64,000 nucleotides of DNA from Paenibacillus xylanexedens (GCF_007680605.1 NZ_VEIO01000001.1:806001-870000); one strand, 5' to 3'; shown: positions 46,708-57,188, counted from the first letter of the stretch. Numbers and translations: made by a program. The notes: generated by a model not told the origin, from the letters alone.

Positions 46708-47016
46708 ATGAAACCTAAAAAAGTGCCGCTACGCAAATGTGTGGCATGTCAAGAAATGATGCCCAAAAAACAACTGATTCGCATCGTTAAAACGCCTGAG
46801 GACGAAGTGCTAATTGATCTGACCGGTAAAAAGTCCGGACGAGGCGCATATCTGTGTGGCAAAGAGTCTTGTTTCAAGCTTGCACTTAAAAATCGTGCGC
46901 TTGATCGTGCGCTGAAGAGTAAAGTTTCACCAGAAATCTATGAACAGCTCGCTGCTGATTTCGTTGCAGTTGAGGATGAATTCATTGCTGCACAGGAGCG
47001 TGAAGAGGATGAGTGA
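46708..47016 (+). CDS. rnpM: RNase P modulator RnpM (YlxR)
   Basis: 102 residues. YlxR family: PLRKCVACQEMMPKKQLIRIV, then DLTGKKSGRGAYLC and CFKLALKNRALDRALK. YlxR binds RNA and has been described as a modulator of RNase P in B. subtilis (RnpM). An acidic tail overlaps ylxQ by eight bases. GGAGGGGGC lies upstream of the ATG. Confidence 0.95.
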   Translation: MKPKKVPLRKCVACQEMMPKKQLIRIVKTPEDEVLIDLTGKKSGRGAYLCGKESCFKLALKNRALDRALKSKVSPEIYEQLAADFVAVEDEFIAAQEREEDE

Positions 47017-47338
47017 TACGAAAGTGTTGTCTTACCTCGGTCTATCCATGCGCGCTGGTAAACTGCTCACAGGTGATGAGATTGTGCACAAGGCGATCCG
47101 TTCGGGTGAAGCCAAGATGGTTATAGTTGCAGGCGACGCCTCGGCGAATACACAAAAGAAATTTCGCGACAAATGTGCTACTTACAAGGTTCCGCTTCTT
47201 ATCGGATTGGATCGTGACCGTATTGGGTCAAGCATCGGTAAAGACACGCGGGTGGTTCTTGCAGTAACAGACCTTGGGTTTGCAAAAATGATCTCCAAGC
47301 AAGTCGGTATAATGTCGGAGGTGGAGTATATTGAGTAA
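47009..47338 (+). CDS. ylxQ: L7Ae-family RNA-binding protein YlxQ
   Basis: 109 residues. L7Ae/L30e fold: [37 protein letters not shown] k-turn-type RNA-binding protein of unclear role (also named RplGA). ATG 47009 overlaps rnpM; upstream codons to 46940 lie wholly in rnpM. It overlaps infB by eight bases, so rnpM-ylxQ-infB look translationally coupled. Confidence 0.93.
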   Translation: MSDTKVLSYLGLSMRAGKLLTGDEIVHKAIRSGEAKMVIVAGDASANTQKKFRDKCATYKVPLLIGLDRDRIGSSIGKDTRVVLAVTDLGFAKMISKQVGIMSEVEYIE

Positions 47339-49910
47339 ACAGGAAAACAAGGAAAAATTGCGAGTTTATGAATATGCGAAGTCCCTTAACATGAGCAGTA
47401 AAGAAATTATAACCATTCTTAAAAAGCTGGATATTCCCGTTAACAATCATATGAGTGTGATGGAGAATGGTTCAGTCGGTAAAGTGGAACAATTTTTTAA
47501 AGATATAAAATCCACTGCCGCTTCGAAACAAGGTGGCGAAGCCAAGTCTGTTGCGACTTCGGCTGTACGCAGTGACAAACCAGTGGACAGCAACAAGCCG
47601 GGCGGCGGAGTGAACACGCCGAATAGCAATACAACAGCCGGTAGTCCCGTACAAACAAAAATACAACAGGAAAAGCAGGTAGGTATGAACAATAGACCAA
47701 ATTCCAACAATAACAATGGCGCTCAAAGACCAAGCGGCCAAGACAGCCGTAACAGAACAAATTCTTCTTCCCAAGGCTCAAGCCAGGGAGGACAAACAGG
47801 AAATCGTCCAAGACCAGCTTCGAGCGGTCAAGGAAACACGGGTTCCCGCCCGCAAGGGTCCGGTCAACGTCCGAACAATAGCGGCGGTCCAGGCAGATCG
47901 GCAGGACCGAACACCGGCAGTAACTCTGGCAACAATGCTAACCGTACTGGTGGCCAAGGTCAGGGACAAGGTGGCCAGCGTAGAGGCGGTCAAGGCAATT
48001 CCGGTAATAACAGCGGCAACCGTTCCAATAGTGGTGGCGGTGGCGGACGTCGTTTCGACGATAACCGTGGTGGCGGTAACTTCCGTAATAACCGTGGTGG
48101 CAAAAACAACCGTAACAGAAATCAGCAACAGTATGTGCAACGTGAGAAAATCGATAACACACCGAAGAAAATCATCGTTCGTGGCGACATGACTGTGGGT
48201 GAAACGGCGAAACTTCTTCACAAGGATGCTTCTGAAGTTATTAAAAAGCTGATTGGTATGGGTGTTATGGCAACCATTAACCAAGAGCTTGATATCGATA
48301 CCATTCTCCTGCTTGCAGGTGAATTCGGTGTTGAAGTTGAAGTGAAGATTGTGCTTGAAGACGACCGTTTCGAAACCGTTGAAGAGAATGATGATCCAGC
48401 AGATCTTCAATCCCGTCCTCCGGTTGTAACGATCATGGGTCACGTTGACCATGGTAAAACAACATTGCTGGATGCCATTCGTTCTACGAATGTAACTGGC
48501 GGCGAAGCTGGCGGAATCACGCAACATATCGGTGCCTATCAAGTTGAGATCAACCACAAAAAAATCACGTTCCTGGATACTCCGGGTCACGAAGCATTTA
48601 CAGCTATGCGTGCGCGTGGAGCACAAGTTACGGATATGACGATTATTGTAGTTGCAGCCGATGACGGTGTTATGCCACAAACGGTTGAAGCGATTAACCA
48701 TGCCAAAGCGGCAGGTTTGCCAATCATCGTAGCGGTTAACAAAATCGATAAGCCCGGCGCTGATCCGGACAAAGTGAAGCAGGAACTGACAAACTATGAA
48801 CTCGTTCCGGAAGAGTGGGGCGGAGATACGATCTTTGTAAACGTATCTGCGAAACAAAGAATGGGTCTGGAAGGTTTGCTTGAAATGATTCTGCTCGTTG
48901 CAGAAGTAAATGAATACAAAGCAAATCCGGATAAACGTGCCCGGGGTACGGTCATTGAAGCTGAGCTCGATAAAGGGCGTGGACCAGTTGCGCGTATCCT
49001 TGTACAACACGGTACACTGAAAGTCGGAGATGCGTTCGTAGCGGGTAACTGTTTCGGTCGTGTACGTGCAATGGTCAATGATAAAGGCCGTCGTCTGAAA
49101 GAAGCCGGACCATCTACACCGGTAGAAATTACAGGCTTGACTGAAGTACCAGGGGCAGGAGATCCGTTCATGGTGTTTGAAGATGAGCGTAAAGCTCGTT
49201 CCATCGCTGACAAACGTGCGATTACGCAACGTGAGTCCGATCTGGGCACGAACACACGTGTTACTCTGGATGATCTGTTCCAGCACATCAAAGATGGCGA
49301 GATCAAAGATTTGAACGTGATCATTAAAGGTGACGTGCAAGGTTCGGTTGAAGCATTGAAAGGTTCCCTTGCAAAGATCGAGGTTGAGGGTGTACGCGTG
49401 AAGATCATTCACAGCGGTGCTGGTGCGATCACGGAATCCGACATCATTTTGGCTGCGGCTTCCAATGCCATCGTGATCGGTTTCAATGTTCGTCCTGAAA
49501 ACCAAGCCAAAATTACTGCGGATCAAGAGCAAGTAGACATTCGTCTGCACCGCGTCATCTACAGTGTTATCGAAGAGATTGAACAAGCAATGAAAGGTAT
49601 GCTTGATCCGATCTACAAAGAAAAAGTGATTGGCCATGCTGAAGTACGTAATACCTTCTCCATCAGTAAAGTGGGTACCATTGCGGGTTGTATGGTTACC
49701 TCTGGCAAAATCACTCGTTCTGCGGAAGCTCGCCTGATTCGTGATGGTATCGTCCTTTACGAAGGTAAGCTGGATTCCCTGAAACGCTTTAAAGATGATG
49801 CCAAAGAAGTGGCTCAAGGTTACGAGTGTGGTATCACATTGGATAAATACAACGATCTCAAGGAAGGCGATGTAATCGAAGCCTTCATCATGGAGACCGT
49901 ACAACGATAA
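47331..49910 (+). CDS. infB: Translation initiation factor IF-2
   Basis: 859 residues, about 140 longer than B. subtilis IF2. IF2 is the GTPase that places fMet-tRNA on the ribosome. N-terminal IF2-N module ([20 protein letters not shown]), then a very long Gly/Asn/Gln/Arg/Ser-rich disordered part (about 65-268). The G domain has [15 protein letters not shown] near 371, DTPGHEAF and NKIDKP, and C-terminal beta-barrel domains follow. TTG 47331 follows GGAGGTGGAG. The extra length lies in the low-complexity stretch. Confidence 0.98.
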   Translation: MSKQENKEKLRVYEYAKSLNMSSKEIITILKKLDIPVNNHMSVMENGSVGKVEQFFKDIKSTAASKQGGEAKSVATSAVRSDKPVDSNKPGGGVNTPNSNTTAGSPVQTKIQQEKQVGMNNRPNSNNNNGAQRPSGQDSRNRTNSSSQGSSQGGQTGNRPRPASSGQGNTGSRPQGSGQRPNNSGGPGRSAGPNTGSNSGNNANRTGGQGQGQGGQRRGGQGNSGNNSGNRSNSGGGGGRRFDDNRGGGNFRNNRGGKNNRNRNQQQYVQREKIDNTPKKIIVRGDMTVGETAKLLHKDASEVIKKLIGMGVMATINQELDIDTILLLAGEFGVEVEVKIVLEDDRFETVEENDDPADLQSRPPVVTIMGHVDHGKTTLLDAIRSTNVTGGEAGGITQHIGAYQVEINHKKITFLDTPGHEAFTAMRARGAQVTDMTIIVVAADDGVMPQTVEAINHAKAAGLPIIVAVNKIDKPGADPDKVKQELTNYELVPEEWGGDTIFVNVSAKQRMGLEGLLEMILLVAEVNEYKANPDKRARGTVIEAELDKGRGPVARILVQHGTLKVGDAFVAGNCFGRVRAMVNDKGRRLKEAGPSTPVEITGLTEVPGAGDPFMVFEDERKARSIADKRAITQRESDLGTNTRVTLDDLFQHIKDGEIKDLNVIIKGDVQGSVEALKGSLAKIEVEGVRVKIIHSGAGAITESDIILAAASNAIVIGFNVRPENQAKITADQEQVDIRLHRVIYSVIEEIEQAMKGMLDPIYKEKVIGHAEVRNTFSISKVGTIAGCMVTSGKITRSAEARLIRDGIVLYEGKLDSLKRFKDDAKEVAQGYECGITLDKYNDLKEGDVIEAFIMETVQR

Positions 49911-49935
49911 GCAAGGAAGTTTGAGGTGAACAACA

Positions 49936-50301
49936 ATGGCTAAGATTCGTACAGGTAGAGTGGGCGAGCAGATCAAGAAAGAACTGAGTCTGCTCATCCA
50001 GTCAGAACTGAAAGATCCACGCATCGGTTTTATTACCGTGACAGGAGTTGAAGTAACTGGCGACTTGTCGCAAGCCAAAGTTTATCTGAGTGTCTTCGGT
50101 GAACAGGAGCAAAAGGATAACTCGCTTAAAGCACTTGCGAAAGCAAACGGCTTTTTGCGCACGGAGTTGGGCAAACGTATCCGTTTTCGTCATGTTCCCG
50201 AGTTGATATTCAAGATCGACGAATCAATTGCATATGGTAGCCGAATTGAAAAGCTACTTGGCGATATTGGTTCTGACAACGACAAAAACGAATCCCAGTA
50301 A
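49936..50301 (+). CDS. rbfA: 30S ribosome-binding factor RbfA
   Basis: 121 residues. RbfA binds pre-30S particles and assists 16S 5' end maturation and cold adaptation. KH-like fold with VGEQIKKELSLLIQSELKDPR, GFITVTGVEVTGDLSQAKVY and FRHVPELIFKIDESIAYGSRI (read in parts). The ATG follows GAGGTGA. Confidence 0.97.
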   Translation: MAKIRTGRVGEQIKKELSLLIQSELKDPRIGFITVTGVEVTGDLSQAKVYLSVFGEQEQKDNSLKALAKANGFLRTELGKRIRFRHVPELIFKIDESIAYGSRIEKLLGDIGSDNDKNESQ

Positions 50302-50320
50302 CAGAATAGAGGAGACGGCA

Positions 50321-51298
50321 ATGCACACTTATGAACAGGCGCTTCAGGCAGGAAAACAATTCTTGCTGGAGCATGACGATTACCTGGTCGTGTCGCATGT
50401 ACAGCCGGACGGTGACGCAGTCAGCTCGACGGTAACGATGGGCTGGCTGCTGTCATGTCTGGGAAAAACATTCACAATGATTAATGAGGGTGAAATTCCA
50501 TCACGCATGCGTTTTCTGTATCATGCGGATGCCATTGTGAACATGACCGAACAACCCCCGGAGCGTAAGTATAAAGCGATCATTTGTGTTGATTGCGCTG
50601 ACTTTGCTAGAGTGGGGCTTACCCGTCAATATTTTGAAGAAGACGCCATTATTTTGAATATCGATCATCATCCTACGAATAACGGATATGGTTCAGTGAA
50701 TATTATAAAATCCGATGCAGCAGCAACAGCCGAAATTTTGTTTGAATTGCTACAACTCTTCGACATTACATGGGATAAGGATATAGCTACGGCAGTATAC
50801 ACAGGTCTGCTAACAGATACGGGCGGATTCCGTTATGCGAATACAAGTCCCAATGTGATGAATGTTGCTTCCCGCTTACTGGAGCATGGTGTAGATGGAC
50901 CTTATTTGGCGCAAACGCTGCTCGAAGAGGTGACTCTCCCGCAGATCCGCATCTTGAACAAGGCACTGTCATCTTTGCAAATGTCAGAAGACGGCAGAGT
51001 TGCCTGGGTTGTTATTACACCGGAAGATATGCAGGAGTGTGGAGCAGCCAACGAAGATCTGGAAGGGATCGTCAACTATACCCGTAACATTCGTGGAGTA
51101 GAAGTGGGTATCTTTTTCAAAGTGATCAACGATAATGCTGTTAAAGCTTCCTTGCGTTCTGCCGGTAAAATAGATGTTGCAGCACTGGCACAAACTTTTG
51201 GCGGCGGCGGACATGTTCTCGCAGCTGGATGCCGACTGGAAGGAAAGATCGAAGAAAGCGTGGAAAAAGTGTTGAAGCAGGTGAATACACAATGGTAA
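50321..51298 (+). CDS. nrnA: Nanooligo-RNase / pAp phosphatase NrnA
   Basis: 325 residues. DHH/DHHA1 family. DHH motifs: VQPDGDAVSS, NIDHHPTNN; the DHHA1 glycine motif is FGGGGHVLAAGC. NrnA degrades very short RNAs and dephosphorylates pAp. ATG 50321 follows GAGGAGA; the upstream frame to 50228 lies in rbfA. Overlaps truB by seven bases. Confidence 0.96.
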   Translation: MHTYEQALQAGKQFLLEHDDYLVVSHVQPDGDAVSSTVTMGWLLSCLGKTFTMINEGEIPSRMRFLYHADAIVNMTEQPPERKYKAIICVDCADFARVGLTRQYFEEDAIILNIDHHPTNNGYGSVNIIKSDAAATAEILFELLQLFDITWDKDIATAVYTGLLTDTGGFRYANTSPNVMNVASRLLEHGVDGPYLAQTLLEEVTLPQIRILNKALSSLQMSEDGRVAWVVITPEDMQECGAANEDLEGIVNYTRNIRGVEVGIFFKVINDNAVKASLRSAGKIDVAALAQTFGGGGHVLAAGCRLEGKIEESVEKVLKQVNTQW

Positions 51299-52215
51299 AA
51301 CCGTTTGAAGGTATTCTCCCGGTATACAAACCAGCGGGATTTACTTCCCATGATGTTGTAGCCAAAATGCGTCGGATTTTGAAAATGAAGCGCATCGGTC
51401 ATACGGGCACACTCGATCCCCAAGTAACCGGAGTTCTTCCGTTATGCCTTGGACGAGCGACGCGGGTGGTAGAGTATATGCAGGAACTTCCGAAGGAGTA
51501 CCTTGCGACACTAAGGCTGGGCCTTGCTACAGACACCGAGGATCTGACGGGTGAAATTATTGAACGTTCGGAATCCCCTGTAGAAGTAACTCAGGATCAG
51601 GTGCAACAGGTATTTCAGAAGTTTTTGGGTACCATTTCGCAGGTTCCGCCGATGTATTCAGCAGTAAAGGTGGATGGAAAACGGCTATATGAGCTTGCCC
51701 GCAAGGGTAAGACCGTAGAACGCAAGAGTCGTGAAGTCACCATCTACGAGCTTGAGCTTATCGGAATCGAAACCCATGATGGAACAACGGATATTTCGTT
51801 CCGCGCCTTGTGCTCAAAAGGGACGTATATTCGCACATTATGTGTAGACATCGGTCGTGAACTTGGTTTCCCGTCCACCATGGTCAAGTTGGAACGCACG
51901 ATATCTGCTGGTATCTCGGCAGATCATTGTCTTCGTATCGAAGATGTGGAACAACGTATGAACGAAGGGACTCTCTCTGAAGCATTGATTCCCGTAGATG
52001 AAGCGATCTCTTCCATTCCAGCCCATAAAGTTGGAGAAGAACAGACGAAGGGCGCTCTACAGGGCCAAAAGCTGTCAGCACGTTTACTGGAGCCGCCTGT
52101 GGAGAAGCCAGGGCTACTGCGTCTATATGCTCAAGATGGAACGTTTCTGGGTATTTTTGAGCGGGATGAATTGAAACCAACCGTGAGGGCTGTTAAAGTC
52201 TTTTTACCGGAATAA
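51292..52215 (+). CDS. truB: tRNA pseudouridine(55) synthase
   Basis: 307 residues. TruB makes pseudouridine 55 in the T loop of tRNAs. The catalytic Asp42 is in GHTGTLDPQVTGVLPLC. KEYLATLRLGLATDTEDLTG and CSKGTYIRTLCVDIG also fit. The ATG overlaps the nrnA stop, preceded by AGGTGA. Confidence 0.97.
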   Translation: MVKPFEGILPVYKPAGFTSHDVVAKMRRILKMKRIGHTGTLDPQVTGVLPLCLGRATRVVEYMQELPKEYLATLRLGLATDTEDLTGEIIERSESPVEVTQDQVQQVFQKFLGTISQVPPMYSAVKVDGKRLYELARKGKTVERKSREVTIYELELIGIETHDGTTDISFRALCSKGTYIRTLCVDIGRELGFPSTMVKLERTISAGISADHCLRIEDVEQRMNEGTLSEALIPVDEAISSIPAHKVGEEQTKGALQGQKLSARLLEPPVEKPGLLRLYAQDGTFLGIFERDELKPTVRAVKVFLPE

Positions 52216-52284
52216 AGAGGCAATGGCTTGGCGTGATGACGAGGTTCAAGCTTGGCCTATCAAGTGAAATGCAGGTGAATGATT

Positions 52285-53223
52285 GTGAAAACCGTAATGC
52301 TAACCTATCCGCAAACATTGCAATCCGCGGAACTGAGTACACATCCCCAAGTGCTGGCTATCGGTCAATTTGACGGGTTGCATCTCGGACATGCAAGCGT
52401 CATTCTATCCGCCGTTCGCATCGCTAGGGAATCGGATATGAAGGCGGCCGTCATGACCTTCCACCCACACCCGAAGGAAGTTATGCGCAAAGGGGATTAC
52501 GAGGGTTATCTGACGCCTCTCAGAGACAAAGAAGAAATTTTGGCTGGCATGGGCGTAGACATACTCTATGTTGTCGAGTTCAATGAATCATTTTCACAGC
52601 TCTCGCCAGAGCAATTCGTTCATGAACTGTTGCTTCCTCTCCAAACGCGTACAGCTGTTGTTGGATTTGATTTCCGGTTCGGGCACAAAGGTGCTGGGGA
52701 TGAACAAATGCTTCGTACGCTTGGAAATGGAGAAATGACAGTAGAGACCGTGCCTCCGTTCTTGCTGGGCGGGGAGAAAGTAAGTAGCTCGCTGATCCGT
52801 GCTCTGTTGAAGCGTGGTGAGATGGATGAGGCAAGCCAGTGGCTTGGACGTCCTTATAGTGTCAGAGGTACTGTGATTCACGGAGAGAAAAGGGGACGGA
52901 CCATCGGTTTTCCTACCGCCAATCTCGAACTTACCGATCACTATGTTACACCAGCCAAAGGTGTATATGCTGTACGAGTAAACGTTGGCGATCAAGAATT
53001 GACAGGTGTGATGAACCTGGGTGTCAAACCTACCTTTCACGAGAATGGAATGAGACCGACGTACGAAGTGCATCTGCTTGATTTTGACGGCCAAATCTAT
53101 GATCAGGAACTGAAAGTAGAACTGGTGCATTACATTCGAAATGAACGAAAATTCGATTCCATCGATGCTCTGATTGCTCAGATCCGTGAAGATGCACTCG
53201 CGGCTGCTCGCTTACTTTCCTAA
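52285..53223 (+). CDS. ribF: Bifunctional riboflavin kinase / FAD synthetase
   Basis: 312 residues (called RibC in B. subtilis). N-terminal FMN adenylyltransferase (IGQFDGLHLGHASVI; MTFHPHP; VSSSLIRALL) and C-terminal flavokinase (GRTIGFPTANLELTD). It makes FMN and FAD. GTG 52285, six bases after AGGTGA, gives MKTVMLTYP, matching the family; ATG 52279 abuts the ribosome site. A long gap with a promoter follows. Confidence 0.96.
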   Translation: MKTVMLTYPQTLQSAELSTHPQVLAIGQFDGLHLGHASVILSAVRIARESDMKAAVMTFHPHPKEVMRKGDYEGYLTPLRDKEEILAGMGVDILYVVEFNESFSQLSPEQFVHELLLPLQTRTAVVGFDFRFGHKGAGDEQMLRTLGNGEMTVETVPPFLLGGEKVSSSLIRALLKRGEMDEASQWLGRPYSVRGTVIHGEKRGRTIGFPTANLELTDHYVTPAKGVYAVRVNVGDQELTGVMNLGVKPTFHENGMRPTYEVHLLDFDGQIYDQELKVELVHYIRNERKFDSIDALIAQIREDALAAARLLS

Positions 53224-53249
53224 AAACTTTAAAAAAATGGATGTTTACA

Positions 53250-53279
53250 TTTACTTTGTCCGGGCAAGTATGGTATAAT
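53250..53279 (+). promoter_or_regulatory. Sigma-A promoter of rpsO
   Basis: TTTACT (53250-53255), 18-base spacer, TATAAT (53274-53279) with a TGn extension. It starts a leader of about 95 bases carrying the S15 element. Confidence 0.75.
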
Positions 53280-53312
53280 GTACTACGTTGTCGAATGAGG
53301 CAACATTAACCT

Positions 53313-53352
53313 TAGCTTGGTTACACGCTCTCACCGGCGGTGACGAGGCTAA
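53313..53352 (+). promoter_or_regulatory. S15-binding autoregulatory leader of rpsO
   Basis: TTAGC (53313-53317) pairs with GCTAA (53348-53352), CGCTC with GAGG (imperfect), and TCACC (53331-53335) with GGTGA (53339-53343). Such a compact junction directly upstream of the ribosome site resembles the Firmicute rpsO leader in which S15 represses its own synthesis. Assigned by layout and partial sequence recall. Confidence 0.65.
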
Positions 53353-53381
53353 TGGCGATTATAATGAAGGAGGTGAATAGG

Positions 53382-53651
53382 ATGGCATTGACTCAAGAAC
53401 GTAAACAACAACTGATCGACGAGCACAAAACTCATGAGTCCGATACTGGATCACCTGAGGTGCAAGTTGCTATCCTTACGGAAAACATCAGAAGTTTGAC
53501 AGACCACTTGCGTACGCATAAGAAAGACCACCACTCACGTCGTGGACTTTTGAAAATGGTAGGTCAACGTCGTAAGCTTTTGGCTTACGTGAAAAACAAA
53601 GATGTTAAACGTTACAGCGCACTGATCGAAAAACTCGGATTGCGTCGTTAA
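53382..53651 (+). CDS. rpsO: 30S ribosomal protein S15
   Basis: 89 residues, the standard size. S15 is a primary 16S rRNA binder of the central domain. Sequence: [40 protein letters not shown] 53382 follows AAGGAGGTGA. It is followed by two terminators. Confidence 0.99.
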   Translation: MALTQERKQQLIDEHKTHESDTGSPEVQVAILTENIRSLTDHLRTHKKDHHSRRGLLKMVGQRRKLLAYVKNKDVKRYSALIEKLGLRR

Positions 53652-53673
53652 TTATCGTACATGTTTTCAAAAT

Positions 53674-53740
53674 CAACCTGGCTGTTATCCGCTTTTCTTT
53701 TGTCTAAAAGGACAAGCGGAGCTTACAGCCGGGTTGTTTT
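53674..53740 (+). terminator. Large terminator after rpsO
   Basis: CAACCTGGCTGT (53674-53685) pairs with ACAGCCGGGTTG (53725-53736), with inner TCCGCTT/AAGCGGA and TTGTC/GACAA helices, followed by TTTT. Confidence 0.85.
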
Positions 53741-53776
53741 GTAGATGAACATGTTGCCATATATTTGTAGCTGAGG

Positions 53777-53799
53777 GCTCCGCAAGGAGCTTTTGTTTT
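53777..53799 (+). terminator. Second terminator before pnp
   Basis: GCTCC (53777-53781), GCAA loop, GGAGC (53786-53790), followed by TTTTGTTTT. With the larger upstream hairpin this forms a tandem terminator. Confidence 0.75.
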
Positions 53800-53841
53800 G
53801 CAAGTCAGTCTCCGGCCTGTCCAACCGTAGTTAATGAATGC

Positions 53842-53868
53842 TGGACAAGCAGGAAATACTGTTAATAT
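53842..53868 (+). promoter_or_regulatory. Weak candidate promoter of pnp
   Basis: TGGACA (53842-53847) and TAATAT (53863-53868) with a 15-base spacer, shorter than ideal. A promoter is expected here because two terminators precede pnp. Confidence 0.35.
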
Positions 53869-53910
53869 GCAGAATCCATTGTGATAGGAACGAATTAAAG
53901 GAGGGATTTC

Positions 53911-56013
53911 ATGGAACAGCGTGTTGAAATGCAGCTTGGTGGAAGAAAGCTTACGCTTGAAACCGGGCGTTTGGCCAAGCAGGCAAATGCTGCCGTAAAG
54001 GTAACGTACGGAGATACCGTCGTATTGTGTACCGTGACAGCATCCAGTGAGCCGAAAGATTTGGACTTTTTCCCACTAACGGTGAACTATGAGGAAAGAT
54101 TGTACGCTGTTGGTAAAATCCCAGGTGGATTTATCAAGCGTGAAGGTAGACCATCCGAGAAAGCAATTCTGGCAAGTCGTCTGACAGACCGTCCGATTCG
54201 TCCATTGTTCCCGGAAGGTTTCCGTAATGATGTACAAGTTCTGAATATTGTTATGAGCGTGGATCAGGATTGTGAACCACAAATCGCAGCAATGATTGGT
54301 ACTTCAGCAGCACTCAGCATTTCCGATGTACCTTTCAGCGGGCCGATTGGTGGCGTAAAGGTTGGTCGTATTGATGGTGAATTTATTATCAACCCTACGA
54401 TTGCACAGTTGGAAATTAGCGAACTTGAACTCGTGGTTGCAGGAACTAGAGATGCAATCATGATGGTTGAAGCGGAAGCGAATGAATTGCCAGAAGAAGT
54501 AATGCTTGAAGCAATCATGTTCGGACATGACGAGATCAAAAACATCGTGACGGTCATCGAAGAGCTTGTACAAGTTGCCGGTAAAGAAAAAATGGAAGTC
54601 AAACTGCATGCGGTTAATGCGGAAGTAAACAGTAGCGTTCGTGAGTATGCAAGCGCACGTCTGGTGGAAGCCGTTAAAATTGCCGAGAAACATGCACGTC
54701 AGGATGCCATCGATGCAGTGAATGACGAAACCGTTGCTCACTTCGAAGAGAAGTATCTTGAGACGCCTGAATTGCTCAAAGACGTGAAAGAAGTGCTGCA
54801 CGATATCGTCAAAGAAGAAGTGCGCCGTCTGATCACTCACGATAAAGTTCGTCCGGATGGACGCGGCCTGGCCGAAATTCGTCCAATTGAATGTGATACT
54901 TCCCTGCTTCCGCGTACACATGGTTCAGGTTTGTTCACACGTGGACAAACACAAGCACTGAGCATCTGTACTTTGGGTGCACTGGGTGACGTTCAAATTC
55001 TGGATGGCATCAGTCTGGAAGAAACGAAACGTTTCATGCATCATTACAACTTCCCGCCGTTTAGCGTAGGTGAAGCTCGTCCGCTTCGTGCGCCAGGACG
55101 TCGTGAAATCGGACATGGTGCGCTTGGTGAGCGTGCGTTGTCCAAAGTCATTCCTTCTGAAACGGACTTCCCATACACGATTCGTTTGGTATCTGAAGTA
55201 TTGGAATCCAACGGGTCTACGTCCCAAGCAAGTATCTGTGCGAGTACACTTGCCATGATGGACGCAGGTGTACCAATCAAAGCTCCGGTAGCTGGTGTAG
55301 CGATGGGTCTGATTAAAGACGGAGACCATGTATCTATCCTGAGTGATATTCAAGGTATGGAAGATCATCTGGGTGACATGGATTTCAAAGTAGCAGGAAC
55401 ACCTGAAGGCGTAACGGCGATTCAAATGGACATCAAAATTGATGGAATCGATCGTCAAATCTTGTCCGAAGCGCTGGCTCAAGCCAAAGAGGGACGTATG
55501 CACATTTTGGGTAAAATGACCGAAGTGATGAAAACACCTCGTGAGCAATTGTCCCAATATGCGCCTAAAATTACGACTATGCATATCAATCCGGACAAAA
55601 TCCGTGATGTTATCGGCGCTGGTGGTAAAATCATCAATAAAATCATCGAAGAAACCGGTGTTAAAATTGATATCGAGCAGGATGGACGTGTCTTTATCGC
55701 TTCTTCCAATCAGGAGATGAATGATAAAGCCAAAGCGATTATCGAAGGTATTGTACGCGAAGTACTTGTTGGCGAAATCTATGTCGGCAAAGTAAAACGT
55801 GTTGAGAAATTCGGTGCATTCGTTGAAGTGTTGCCAAATAAAGAAGGTCTGGTTCACATCTCTCAATTGTCTACTGAGCGTGTAGCGAAAGTAGAAGATG
55901 TTGTGGCGATCGGTGATTCTATTACTGTAAAAGTAACCGAGATTGACCCGCAAGGTCGAATCAACTTGTCCCGTAAAGCAGTACTAACAGCAGAAGCTCC
56001 TGCGCAATCCTAG
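53911..56013 (+). CDS. pnp: Polynucleotide phosphorylase
   Basis: 700 residues. PNPase is a 3'-5' phosphorolytic exonuclease of mRNA decay. Two RNase PH domains (for example [21 protein letters not shown] and [13 protein letters not shown]), then KH ([20 protein letters not shown]) and S1 ([19 protein letters not shown]) domains. Length equals the family norm. The ATG follows AAAGGAGGG. Confidence 0.99.
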   Translation: MEQRVEMQLGGRKLTLETGRLAKQANAAVKVTYGDTVVLCTVTASSEPKDLDFFPLTVNYEERLYAVGKIPGGFIKREGRPSEKAILASRLTDRPIRPLFPEGFRNDVQVLNIVMSVDQDCEPQIAAMIGTSAALSISDVPFSGPIGGVKVGRIDGEFIINPTIAQLEISELELVVAGTRDAIMMVEAEANELPEEVMLEAIMFGHDEIKNIVTVIEELVQVAGKEKMEVKLHAVNAEVNSSVREYASARLVEAVKIAEKHARQDAIDAVNDETVAHFEEKYLETPELLKDVKEVLHDIVKEEVRRLITHDKVRPDGRGLAEIRPIECDTSLLPRTHGSGLFTRGQTQALSICTLGALGDVQILDGISLEETKRFMHHYNFPPFSVGEARPLRAPGRREIGHGALGERALSKVIPSETDFPYTIRLVSEVLESNGSTSQASICASTLAMMDAGVPIKAPVAGVAMGLIKDGDHVSILSDIQGMEDHLGDMDFKVAGTPEGVTAIQMDIKIDGIDRQILSEALAQAKEGRMHILGKMTEVMKTPREQLSQYAPKITTMHINPDKIRDVIGAGGKIINKIIEETGVKIDIEQDGRVFIASSNQEMNDKAKAIIEGIVREVLVGEIYVGKVKRVEKFGAFVEVLPNKEGLVHISQLSTERVAKVEDVVAIGDSITVKVTEIDPQGRINLSRKAVLTAEAPAQS

Positions 56014-56054
56014 GTTGCTGACGTTTGTTTGAATAACATAAGCATGGTTGAATG

Positions 56055-56088
56055 AAGAGACAGAATGTGAATTTCTGGCTCTTTTTTT
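56055..56088 (+). terminator. Terminator after pnp
   Basis: AAGAG-A-CAGAA (56055-56065) pairs with TTCTG-G-CTCTT (56073-56083) with one mismatch, followed by a run of seven Ts (56082-56088). Confidence 0.8.
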
Positions 56089-56134
56089 AACGTTTAAACA
56101 AGAATATGTCTATTCATCAGATTGCCGTTTTTAT

Positions 56135-56163
56135 TCATATTCCTGTCCTTGTCCTCATATGAT
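56135..56163 (+). promoter_or_regulatory. Sigma-E-like sporulation promoter of ylxY
   Basis: TCATATT (56135-56141) fits the -35 form KMATATT, and CATATGAT (56156-56163) matches six of eight bases of CATACAAT after a 14-base spacer. The -10 is also flanked by an inverted repeat TTGTCC/GGGACAA. Confidence 0.55.
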
Positions 56164-56192
56164 GGGGACAAAGACGGCAGGAGGATGGAGCT

Positions 56193-57188
56193 GTGAGAAA
56201 CCAATCCAAAAAACTGGCGGTTGTTCTTGCGGGTGTGGCGGCGGTCATGCTAATCGGACAAGTGGACAGTGTACGTACATACATTACGGAGATCCGTGAT
56301 GGTCCGGGAACTCAGAATGCTTTTGATATGTTCAAGGAAGCGACCGGAGAAGAATCATTGTTATCTGCGATCAGGGATAAGGCAGCAGAAACTCGAATTG
56401 CACCGGTGAATGCGAGAGTTGATCGGGTATGGAAAGCGATCCCGGGTTATAACGGCCTGGAGATTGACGTAGAAGCTACGTATCGCAAGGCGCTGGGCGG
56501 CACGCTGAATACCAAAATTCCATACGTCTATCGCCAAGTTGAGCCGGAAATTCAGTTAAAAGACCTGGGGGCACATCCGATCTATCGAGGCAATGCGAGT
56601 AAACCAATGGTTTCTTTTATGATTAATGTGGCTTGGGGGAATGAATTCCTCGTTCCAATGCTGGACACGCTTGACGCGGAGAAGGTGAAGGCTACATTTT
56701 TTCTGGATGGAAGCTGGCTGAGCAAAAATGCAGAACTCGCCAAGGAAATTCAGAAGCGTGGACATGAGCTTTCCAACCATGCATATTCACATCCCGACAT
56801 GAGTCGTTTAAGTGCTGAGCGGGCGCGATTAGAAATTAGCAAAACCGAGGAGTTATTACAACAAACGCTCGGTGTGAAAAATCGTTGGTTTGCCCCGCCT
56901 TCGGGTGATTTTAATCAAAAAACGGTGGATATCGCCGCATCGATGGGGCTAAAAACCGTCCTCTGGACGGTAGATACAGTGGACTGGCGTAAACCGAGCC
57001 CGGACTCTGTGATTGCCAAAATTGCAAAGAAAACTGAAGCAGGATCGTTAATTCTCATGCATCCTACTGCTTCCTCGGCAGGAGCACTGAAAGGCATGAT
57101 TGATTCGATCCACGCCAAAGGGCTTTCGCTAGGAACTGTAAGTGAGACGTTGTCTTCTGAACGGGTGCAGGGCCATACGGTTGAGTGA
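56193..57188 (+). CDS. ylxY: YlxY-type polysaccharide deacetylase-like protein
   Basis: 331 residues. N-terminal signal-anchor (about 8-22), then a NodB-fold domain from about 130. The usual metal-binding Asp pair of motif 1 is missing (SFMINVAWGNE in place of TFDDG). Motif 2 His residues (SNHAYSHPDMS), motif 3 (RWFAPPSGDFN), motif 4 (WTVDTVDW) and motif 5 (LILMHPT) remain. This degenerate first motif is, as I recall, shared with B. subtilis YlxY. It is probably sporulation-linked given the upstream sigma-E-like promoter. GTG 56193 follows GGAGGA. Confidence 0.9.
   Translation: MRNQSKKLAVVLAGVAAVMLIGQVDSVRTYITEIRDGPGTQNAFDMFKEATGEESLLSAIRDKAAETRIAPVNARVDRVWKAIPGYNGLEIDVEATYRKALGGTLNTKIPYVYRQVEPEIQLKDLGAHPIYRGNASKPMVSFMINVAWGNEFLVPMLDTLDAEKVKATFFLDGSWLSKNAELAKEIQKRGHELSNHAYSHPDMSRLSAERARLEISKTEELLQQTLGVKNRWFAPPSGDFNQKTVDIAASMGLKTVLWTVDTVDWRKPSPDSVIAKIAKKTEAGSLILMHPTASSAGALKGMIDSIHAKGLSLGTVSETLSSERVQGHTVE

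Noticed and set aside
47778..50078. Long 766-residue open frame on the minus strand opposite infB
   Set aside because: It is antisense to the clearly coding infB and rbfA, has no recognisable domain, and arises from biased codon use on the + strand.
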